Of a stretch of 12,401 nt of DNA, positions 8,339 to 12,401 are shown piece by piece (position 1 is the stretch's first letter; every line of letters starts with the position of its first letter). This DNA comes from CAYYBZ01 sp964470285 [NCBI: uncultured Oligoflexia bacterium] (GTDB lineage: Bacteria > Bdellovibrionota_G > CAYYBZ01), in contig CAYYBZ010000028.1 in the NCBI GenBank assembly GCA_964470285.1, positions 1-12,401 on the forward strand. The letters are read 5' to 3'. The notes beneath the pieces were generated by a model. That model was not told the DNA's origin. It saw only the letters and a list, made by a program, of their open reading frames with translations, and searched no databases. The position numbers were made by a program, and so were the translations under genes.

Positions 8339-8734
8339 ATGAACACAATTAATGTAAAATTACCCTATTCCCCTAAGAGATACTACAGAAGAATTCCTCT
8401 AGGTATTTATGCCAAGGTTAAAAGCAATACGTATATGCTTCCCTTCAATTTTACAAATAATGTAAGCCTTGGCGGAATGTTTGTAACTACGGGTAGCCGG
8501 ATCCCTTCAGAATTTCAGATATCAAGGGGTTCCAATATTGAGCTTCAATTCATGCTGCCAAATTCTTCCGAGCTTAGCGATGTCGAGGGTGAGGTAATGT
8601 GGTGCGATACATGCATTGATTTAAACAATAAATATCTCACTTACGGGCTGGGCTTAAGATTCACAAGGATGTCCAAGAAAACAGAAAAATACCTTATGAA
8701 TCTTGTCGGGTTTCCCGAAAAAGACAACGCTTAA
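8339..8734 (+). CDS. PilZ-domain protein, predicted c-di-GMP receptor
   Basis: 131 residues that are essentially one PilZ domain. The two c-di-GMP binding signatures are visible: RxxxR as R14-YYR-R18, followed by the usual IPLGIYAKV strand, and (D/N)xSxxG as N41-V-S-L-G-G46. Later strands (VEGEVMWCD, YGLGLRFTRMS) match the beta-barrel of the family. There is no signal peptide, membrane helix or second output domain, so it should be a cytoplasmic single-domain adaptor that changes a partner's activity when c-di-GMP binds; the partner cannot be told from here. AAAGGG lies 7 nt before the ATG. It is divergent from tilS and convergent with the fadL-like gene, 16 bp apart, so it is probably monocistronic. 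With cdaA in the same window, the organism appears to use both c-di-AMP and c-di-GMP. Confidence 0.85.
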   Translation: MNTINVKLPYSPKRYYRRIPLGIYAKVKSNTYMLPFNFTNNVSLGGMFVTTGSRIPSEFQISRGSNIELQFMLPNSSELSDVEGEVMWCDTCIDLNNKYLTYGLGLRFTRMSKKTEKYLMNLVGFPEKDNA

Positions 8735-8750
8735 AACCTTTTTTTAAAAC

Positions 8751-10025
8751 CTAGAAAGTATAGGCAAGTCCTAAGCTAAATATGTGTGCAATCGTATCGT
8801 ATATTCCATCGAGATCGGCGTACGGCTTTAACACACTGTTTTGAACGCTGTTCGCCATACCCAGCATGGCGTTGTAAGAGAAATTAACGGTATATTTTCT
8901 ATATTTTATTCCTGTTCCGAAAGCTATTATGTGTCTGTCAAAATCGGGTATGGATGCATCCATTGTGCTGTCCGGAATCGAATTCTCTGCGTAAGCATAC
9001 CCAAGCCTTATTGCAAGCCAGTTTAATGCCCACCACTCGCTCCCTACAGAATAAAAATATGAATCTTCCCAGTTTCTGGGTATTGACTGATTTAGAAGAG
9101 CATTATCCGTAACAGTAAGGTCCTGAGTTTTAAATGATGACCACTTTGTCCAGTCCATATTCACTTCGACCTTTAACTTTGGATTTATCTTATACGCAAC
9201 ACCGCAGCCGACTATGTCGGGAATAATTAAAGAAGCCTTTGCCTTTAAACTTGCCGAATCTCCGAATCCAAATACCGGTGTTAGTGCAGCGGGAATATTT
9301 GTAATCTCTAAATCGCCGTCAAAAGTAATTTTGCTTCCGGAACGGTAAAAAACACTTAAGGTTAATTGTTCTATTGGTTTGTACATGGCTCCTAGATTAA
9401 GAGTTTGCTGCACACCCGTTCCTTTAAATCTTGAATCAAACTCTTCACCGGTAGCCGCGCCCGCGGCTATCGCCGTTCCCACATCGGTTTTGTTTCTGAA
9501 ATCCAGGCTTCCTGCATAAATGTTTATACCTATGCCGATTGCCAGCTTCTTTGTAAATGCAAACGCTATCGTGGGCTGAATATTGAAAAGGTTTAGTCTT
9601 TCCTTTGTAACATTCAGTTTAGCAAAGCTCGAATCACCCCATTCAAGGCCAAGACCGTAAGGTCCGTTAAGTGCAAGACCAAAAGAAATTCTTTCATTGC
9701 CGGGATTCCATCCGATATAAAAATCCGGTATTGCAAAGAAGGAAAAACCCGTACTTTGTGGATTGGCTCCCGATAATTCCTTGTGGCGAGCGTTAATAAC
9801 TATAAAATCGGCCCCAAACGATGTTTCTACACCGTTTAAATACATAAGACCTGCGGGATTATAAAAAATTATCTCGGCACTTTCGGTATCAGCAGCTACG
9901 GCGGTAGCCATTGCGCTTGAGCGGGGTCCCAAATTAAAATTTCTGTAACCTGTGCCCCAAGACTGGCCGCACAATAAAAAAGATAAAAAGATCGTCAATC
10001 CCAGAAAATATTTGTTAGGTTTCAT
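8751..10025 (-). CDS. FadL/OmpP1/TodX-type outer-membrane transport protein
   Basis: 424 residues with a signal peptide (about 1-24: lysine-containing start, hydrophobic TIFLSFLLCG, probable cleavage near QSWG). The mature N-terminus has the FadL signature: GYRNFNLGPRSSAMATA (a plug region rich in small residues), an acidic patch, then FYNPAGL with the NPAG motif at 56-59. The rest alternates in the manner of beta-strands (for example PTIAFAFTKKLAIGIGINIYAG, SVFYRSGSKITFDGDLEI) and ends in ...LGLAYTF, with a terminal Phe typical of barrels inserted by BAM. Family members import long-chain fatty acids, aromatics or other hydrophobic compounds; the substrate cannot be read here. Strong ribosome site AGGAGGGT 5 nt before the ATG. 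It is convergent with the PilZ gene and divergent from the S26-like gene. Cys19 does not form a lipobox. Confidence 0.88.
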   Translation of the reverse strand: MKPNKYFLGLTIFLSFLLCGQSWGTGYRNFNLGPRSSAMATAVAADTESAEIIFYNPAGLMYLNGVETSFGADFIVINARHKELSGANPQSTGFSFFAIPDFYIGWNPGNERISFGLALNGPYGLGLEWGDSSFAKLNVTKERLNLFNIQPTIAFAFTKKLAIGIGINIYAGSLDFRNKTDVGTAIAAGAATGEEFDSRFKGTGVQQTLNLGAMYKPIEQLTLSVFYRSGSKITFDGDLEITNIPAALTPVFGFGDSASLKAKASLIIPDIVGCGVAYKINPKLKVEVNMDWTKWSSFKTQDLTVTDNALLNQSIPRNWEDSYFYSVGSEWWALNWLAIRLGYAYAENSIPDSTMDASIPDFDRHIIAFGTGIKYRKYTVNFSYNAMLGMANSVQNSVLKPYADLDGIYDTIAHIFSLGLAYTF

Positions 10026-10030
10026 AAAGT

Positions 10031-10038
10031 ACCCTCCT
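10031..10038 (-). promoter_or_regulatory. Strong Shine-Dalgarno of the FadL-type gene
   Basis: Reads AGGAGGGT on the minus strand, 5 nt before the ATG at 10025. It is one of the two strongest ribosome sites in the window, fitting high expression of an outer-membrane protein. Confidence 0.75.
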
Positions 10039-10051
10039 AAAGAATATTTTA

Positions 10052-10080
10052 TTTGCTAATTTATGCGGGTAAAATATTAT
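10052..10080 (+). promoter_or_regulatory. Possible sigma70-type promoter of the S26-like gene
   Basis: TTTGCT, a 17-bp spacer, then TATTAT, located 38 bp before the ATG at 10119 in the divergent gap with the fadL-like gene. No clear Shine-Dalgarno lies before that ATG. The match is partial in AT-rich DNA. Confidence 0.35.
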
Positions 10081-10118
10081 CACTCTCATCTAAACTTACA
10101 TAATAAAATAAGCATTAA

Positions 10119-10973
10119 ATGAACGATTTAAAAATAAAAAAGCTGAAAAATTTTGATCCCCAGAAAGCTTACATAATTAAAGGATCAAGTATGCAGCCCT
10201 ATCTTCAAACCGGAGATATTCTTGTAATTGACTATGAGAAACCTTTTAATCTAAAAAAAGGCGATATTATTGCCTTTAATGTCGGAGATGGTGAAAAAGT
10301 TGTCGTTCACAGGCTTTTAAAAATCGAGCATACCGCAGAAGGATTAAAACTAATTACCAAAGGCGATAACAATATAAGCTATGATTCTGAGCTGAAAACC
10401 GACGAATACGTCGGTAGAGGAAGCATTTTACTTAGAGGCAACAAAACAATTAATCTAAAAAACCCGGTTCAAAGGCTTATTTCAAGATTATTGGTTTTTA
10501 TGTCTGTGAAAAACCTTAATTTAAGATCCTTCAAATTAAACCCTTTAACCGGGAGGCTTAAAAAAAATTCTACGGTTATAAAACTTGTTTTAAGCTTTTA
10601 CTCATCTGATTATCAATGCACCATATATCCGATTCCGGATTCGAATGAAAAACTTATAAGGGCATTTTGTAAAAAAAGATGCTTTGCCCACGGAATTATA
10701 GAAAAAAAAGATGACGATTTTATTTTAAAGAACTGGTCTGTCAGCTTCCCCTTTTACCATACTTCTCAAGGCAAGAATTTCTTAACCTCGCTCATAAATC
10801 ACACAAGAGAAAACTCAAAAAGGTTTCTCACCATCAAGAATCTTTACAGAGATAACCCCGTTAGAAATATTTTGGATAAATATGATGTAAAAAATGCATC
10901 TGAAGAGCCGGGATGGGATTTTTCAATTGATATTAATGCACTAAAAACAGATTTTGCTTGCAATAATGGCTAG
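10119..10973 (+). CDS. S26-like (SipW/archaeal-type Ser-His) peptidase domain fused to an uncharacterised C-terminal domain
   Basis: 284 residues in two parts. Residues about 15-110 carry the S24/S26 peptidase boxes: KGSSMQPYLQTGD with nucleophile candidate Ser24, KKGDIIAF, VVVHRLL with His64 where bacterial LepB has Lys, TKGDNN (81-85) and YVGRG. The Ser/His pair is that of SipW and ER/archaeal signal peptidases. Unlike these, there is no N-terminal membrane helix; residues 118-131 (RLISRLLVFMSV) are only mildly hydrophobic. Residues about 150-284 are unassigned; the run V-x-F-P...QGKNFLTSLI (208-226) and RDNPVRNILDKYDV (244-257) loosely resemble GNAT acetyltransferase motifs. Soluble S26-like proteins of this VHR type occur near PqqD-like genes in other bacteria, but none is seen here. 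The gene is 34 bp before the tRNA and may be co-transcribed with it. A real gene; substrate and activity unknown. Confidence 0.72.
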   Translation: MNDLKIKKLKNFDPQKAYIIKGSSMQPYLQTGDILVIDYEKPFNLKKGDIIAFNVGDGEKVVVHRLLKIEHTAEGLKLITKGDNNISYDSELKTDEYVGRGSILLRGNKTINLKNPVQRLISRLLVFMSVKNLNLRSFKLNPLTGRLKKNSTVIKLVLSFYSSDYQCTIYPIPDSNEKLIRAFCKKRCFAHGIIEKKDDDFILKNWSVSFPFYHTSQGKNFLTSLINHTRENSKRFLTIKNLYRDNPVRNILDKYDVKNASEEPGWDFSIDINALKTDFACNNG

Positions 10974-11007
10974 TTTTGACTAGAAAGTGAAATTCTTTGA
11001 AATATAC

Positions 11008-11084
11008 GGCGGCGTAGCTCAGTTGGTTAGAGCACACGGCTCATATCCGTGGAGTCCGGGGTTCGAATCCCTGCGCCGCCACCA
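11008..11084 (+). tRNA. tRNA with CAU anticodon, probably elongator tRNA-Met
   Basis: A complete 77-nt cloverleaf. The acceptor stem GGCGGCG pairs fully with CGCCGCC. The D arm is GCTC/GAGC with a 9-nt loop. The anticodon stem CACGG/CCGTG holds the loop CTCATAT (anticodon CAT at 11042-11044). The variable loop is GAGTC, and the T stem CGGGG/CCCTG with loop TTCGAAT has one G-T pair. A73 and CCA are encoded. The paired G1-C72 excludes initiator tRNA, which has a mismatch there. The two remaining CAU tRNAs are Met and TilS-modified Ile2; pairs G4-C69 and G5-C68 differ from the C4-G69/C5-G68 used by E. coli TilS, so Met is preferred. U at 38 instead of the common A is slightly unusual. It is followed directly by a terminator, and its 3' end is duplicated downstream. 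Confidence 0.93.
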
Positions 11085-11151
11085 AAAAAAGTCCCCTTGT
11101 GGGGCTTTTTTTGTGGGAGCAGAGGTCAAGAACCACGGATGGGTGCGAAAC
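11066..11151 (+). repeat. 86-bp direct repeat, copy 1 (tRNA 3' end, terminator and flank)
   Basis: Identical to 11234-11319 over all 86 bases. It consists of the last 19 nt of the tRNA including CCA (11066-11084), the 28-bp terminator, and 39 bp of unassigned flank ending GGGTGCGAAAC. Identity stops sharply on both sides: the next base is C here and T in copy 2. A tRNA 3' end repeated as a perfect direct repeat is the classic footprint of tyrosine-recombinase integration (attL/attR), although the spacing here is only 168 bp. Confidence 0.95.
11085..11112 (+). terminator. Intrinsic terminator of the tRNA
   Basis: CCCC-TTGT-GGGG stem-loop, extended outward by G-C and seven A-T pairs with one bulged T (11092), and ending in TTTTTTT (11106-11112). 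It starts immediately after the encoded CCA. The A tract makes it near-symmetric, so it could act on both strands. Confidence 0.85.
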
Positions 11152-11233
11152 CAACGCTTAAGTAAAAACTCTCATCAAAAACGCTTTTTTGAGATACATG
11201 AAAAATCAGTTCAGATTGCGGAAGTCGGTGAGT
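11152..11233 (+). other. 82-bp segment between the two 86-bp repeats, possible decayed tRNA copy or element remnant
   Basis: Unique sequence bounded by the repeats. It has no coding potential I can support. Read by eye against the region upstream of copy 1 there is patchy resemblance: TTTGAGATAC versus the pre-tRNA TTTGAAATATAC, TCAGTT as in the D loop, and TTCAGATTGCGGAAGTCGG versus the anticodon arm and variable loop. That would fit a second, degraded tRNA body whose 3' end stayed intact. It could equally be what is left of an inserted element. A weak hairpin (CTCA..AAAAA-CGC-TTTTT-TGAG) lies inside. Confidence 0.45.
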
Positions 11234-11319
11234 AATCCCTGCGCCGCCACCAAAAAAAGTCCCCTTGTGGGGCTTTTTTTGTGGGAGCAGAGGTCAAGAA
11301 CCACGGATGGGTGCGAAAC
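11234..11319 (+). repeat. 86-bp direct repeat, copy 2 (orphan tRNA 3' end, terminator and flank)
   Basis: A perfect copy of 11066-11151, offset by 168 bp. It carries an orphan tRNA 3' end (11234-11252, with CCA) not joined to a foldable tRNA body, plus a second identical terminator and the 39-bp flank. The lipoprotein gene and its putative promoter follow within 55 bp. Confidence 0.95.
11253..11280 (+). terminator. Second copy of the tRNA terminator
   Basis: The same CCCC-TTGT-GGGG stem with flanking A7/T7 tracts as 11085-11112. In this position it would catch read-through from the tRNA and insulate the lipoprotein gene. Confidence 0.75.
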
Positions 11320-11351
11320 TTCTAACAATCCTTCCCTTTCAAAATTTATCA

Positions 11352-11360
11352 TGCGATAAT
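11352..11360 (+). promoter_or_regulatory. Possible extended -10 promoter of the lipoprotein gene
   Basis: TGC followed by GATAAT matches the extended -10 form TGnTATAAT at seven or eight of the informative positions. Only a poor -35 (TTCCCT, 17 bp upstream) is present, as is usual with extended -10 promoters. It lies just after the second repeat copy. Confidence 0.35.
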
Positions 11361-11371
11361 TTGTGCAGACA

Positions 11372-11758
11372 ATGAAGTTGCTTATGACAATATTGATCTT
11401 GTTAACCTTAAGCGCCGTTTACTCCTGCGCGCATGATATTTCCAGGCAAAGAGTCATGGTTTCATTTAAGGAAAGCCGTATTGCTAAAAGTGTTCGGGAG
11501 AAGTCAAAAACGCTGAAAGATCCCGAATTAAAACTTGCCCCTTATGATTTTAACGTATCGGCAGATCCCCATTTTGAGGATTTAGGACCTCTGCGCATTT
11601 ATGACAACGATGTTTATGTAAATTCATCCGGCTTTATTGTTTTTCAAAGGCCTTATAAAAACTGGGCCTTTCCCCAACCTGTTGACAGATTCCTATATGA
11701 CATAGACCTTGGCTATGCCAAAGGCTGGTGGGAGAACTTTCTTGCCAAGATAGAATAA
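11372..11758 (+). CDS. Small predicted lipoprotein of unknown function
   Basis: 128 residues from the ATG at 11372 (MKLLMTILILLTLSAVYSC); a GTG at 11363 in frame would add only MQT. The N-terminus is a lipoprotein signal: a Lys, a hydrophobic stretch, then V-Y-S-Cys, with Cys19 as the acylated residue. The mature part of about 110 residues is hydrophilic, begins with basic segments (RQRVMVSFKESR, KSVREKSK), and ends in an aromatic-rich region (YKNWAFPQPVDRF...GWWENFLAKIE). It has no repeats, coiled coil or family signature I recognise. There is no clear Shine-Dalgarno, and an extended -10 element (TGCGATAAT, 11352-11360) would place the start of transcription about 5 nt before the ATG, so a leaderless or short-leader mRNA is possible. 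It is convergent with the PQQ-propeller gene. Likely real; function unknown. Confidence 0.7.
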   Translation: MKLLMTILILLTLSAVYSCAHDISRQRVMVSFKESRIAKSVREKSKTLKDPELKLAPYDFNVSADPHFEDLGPLRIYDNDVYVNSSGFIVFQRPYKNWAFPQPVDRFLYDIDLGYAKGWWENFLAKIE

Positions 11759-11760
11759 AA

Positions 11761-11805
11761 AATTAAAGCGATGGAAGGGAGGGGGGAGAAACCATCGCTT
11801 TAATT
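11761..11805. terminator. Long perfect hairpin with all-purine G-rich loop between convergent genes
   Basis: A 14-bp perfect stem (AATTAAAGCGATGG, 11761-11774, with its complement at 11792-11805) encloses a 17-nt loop made only of purines, AAGGGAGGGGGGAGAAA. It starts 2 bp after the lipoprotein stop. On the minus strand the stem runs into TTTAATTTTTTATTC, so it would terminate transcripts from the PQQ-propeller gene; on the plus strand no U-run follows directly. A bidirectional terminator or mRNA 3'-end stabiliser is the simplest reading. Confidence 0.65.
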
Positions 11806-11809
11806 AACT

Positions 11810-11833
11810 TGAGCTTTTTACTGCTCAGTTTTT
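11810..11833 (+). terminator. Weak second terminator-like hairpin
   Basis: TGAGC and GCTCA form a 5-bp stem with an 8-nt loop, followed by GTTTTT. It lies just after the purine-loop hairpin and could finish transcripts of the lipoprotein gene. Short stem, so modest support. Confidence 0.35.
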
Positions 11834-12020
11834 AATGAACTCTGTCTATTGGTAAAGCAAGTTTGGTGCCAATAATAAAGCAATGTTTTCTTGAGATAAC
11901 TTATTAAAATAATGGGTCTTTTACATAATTATCGTGCTATTTTTATGCTCAATGCTTAAAAACTGCTTAATTTGAGTACCTGTGATGACTCACTTTTGAG
12001 ACATTTAAGGGCAAAGATTC

Positions 12021-12401
12021 TTACTTGCCCATTATGAAAAGATGACCCTTGGAAGTCATTACGTATACATCATCTGATAGGCTGGTTATATTGCCTGTAA
12101 TCTGACCGGAAAGACGGTATCTCCAGAGTTTTTCTCCGCTTTCCCTGTTGAAAAGAAATAAATCTCCGGCATATGTTCCGAATATAATATCATCACCGAT
12201 TAATAACGGATTTGTCGGAGCGGATTTCTCAAATTTACTTTCCCATAAAACCCTTGCTGTTTCGGTCTCAAGCTTGAAAATTTCACCCGAGTTAGAGACA
12301 TAGTAAATATAGTTACCGTCGGTCAGAATTTTCGAAGTAGACCCTCCCCTTTCAAATTTCCATATCTGATTACCGCTTTTATCAAGACAGTAAAGCCCGT
12401 C
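12021..12401 (-). CDS. PQQ-type beta-propeller repeat protein (BamB-like), C-terminal part
   Basis: The last 126 residues of a gene that enters from the right edge; its start is outside the window. The frame shows about three propeller blades, each with the PQQ-repeat pattern of a glycine-rich strand then a Trp: GLYCLDKSGNQIWKFERG, GEIFKLETETARVLWES and GDLFLFNRESGEKLWRYRL, ending with GHLFIMGK and a TAA stop. Such domains bind PQQ in quinoprotein dehydrogenases, or act as scaffolds, as in BamB of the outer-membrane assembly machine. The visible part has none of the dehydrogenase catalytic residues, so a scaffold or lipoprotein role is more likely, but the N-terminus needed to decide is missing. 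It is convergent with the lipoprotein gene, 262 bp apart. Confidence 0.85.
   Translation of the reverse strand, partial: DGLYCLDKSGNQIWKFERGGSTSKILTDGNYIYYVSNSGEIFKLETETARVLWESKFEKSAPTNPLLIGDDIIFGTYAGDLFLFNRESGEKLWRYRLSGQITGNITSLSDDVYVMTSKGHLFIMGK

Noticed and set aside
8732-8751. Terminator between the convergent PilZ and fadL-like genes
   Set aside because: The sequence has a direct repeat (GGTTTTAA twice on the minus strand) around an A/T run but no real stem.
9951-10025. Lipoprotein signal (Cys19) in the FadL-type protein
   Set aside because: The residues before the Cys (F-L-L) do not meet the lipobox rule, which needs Gly/Ala/Ser at -1; ordinary signal peptidase cleavage fits better.
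10976-11006. Promoter with TTGACT just before the tRNA
   Set aside because: A -10 at proper spacing would place the transcription start inside the tRNA, so this -35-like hexamer cannot serve it.
11008-11084. tRNA read as initiator Met or lysidine-modified Ile2
   Set aside because: Position 1-72 is a normal pair, unlike initiator tRNA, and the G4-C69/G5-C68 pairs do not match E. coli TilS recognition. Ile2 cannot be fully excluded by eye.
10987-11235. Open frame of 82 codons across the tRNA and repeat
   Set aside because: It is read through the tRNA and its terminator; such tRNA-derived frames are a well-known annotation artefact.
11066-11319. CRISPR-like repeat-spacer unit
   Set aside because: Only two copies, 86 bp each, explained by the tRNA 3' end and terminator; no array and no cas genes.
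11847-11992. Small inverted repeats (TATTGG/CCAATA and TGAGT/ACTCA)
   Set aside because: Stems of 5-6 bp with long loops and no T-run; expected by chance in AT-rich intergenic DNA.

Overview
The window comes from an AT-rich Gram-negative bacterium. Envelope clues are a FadL/OmpP1-type outer-membrane barrel with a signal peptide and C-terminal Phe, a predicted lipoprotein, and a PQQ-type beta-propeller of the BamB kind. The gene order tilS-ftsH-cdaA-ybbR-glmM-pdxJ-nnr resembles the housekeeping block of Deltaproteobacteria/Desulfobacterota and some neighbouring phyla. No species can be named from the sequence alone.

Region 1 (1-8232, all minus strand) is a tightly packed run read from right to left: tilS, ftsH, cdaA, ybbR, glmM, pdxJ and a bifunctional NAD(P)HX repair gene cut by the left edge. 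From ftsH onward the junctions are 11 bp or less and one is a 4-bp ATGA overlap, so this is very probably one operon. ftsH may also have its own promoter in the 77-bp gap after tilS. The run combines tRNA-Ile2 lysidine synthesis, membrane protein quality control, c-di-AMP synthesis with its YbbR-type regulator, the GlmM step toward UDP-GlcNAc and peptidoglycan, PLP synthesis and NAD(P)HX repair. The folP and acpS genes that I recall in related clusters are absent.

Region 2 (8233-10973) holds a PilZ-domain protein divergent from tilS, a FadL-type outer-membrane protein convergent with it, and, divergent from fadL, an unusual protein. Its N-terminus looks like a Ser/His (SipW/archaeal-type) S26 peptidase without a membrane anchor, and its C-terminal half is unassigned and possibly GNAT-like.

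Region 3 (10974-12401) carries a tRNA with CAU anticodon (probably elongator Met) and its terminator. The last 19 nt of the tRNA, the terminator and 67 bp of flank recur as a perfect 86-bp direct repeat 168 bp downstream. This looks like an att-type scar or a decayed tandem tRNA copy. A small predicted lipoprotein of unknown function follows, then a convergent intergenic stretch (11759-12020) with a striking 14-bp stem and an all-purine loop, and finally the C-terminal end of a PQQ-propeller gene entering from the right edge. I recognised no gene in 11834-12020, only weak inverted repeats.

There is no CRISPR array, insertion sequence or complete mobile element. The best candidates for something undescribed are the S26-like fusion protein, the tRNA-linked repeat and the purine-loop hairpin.
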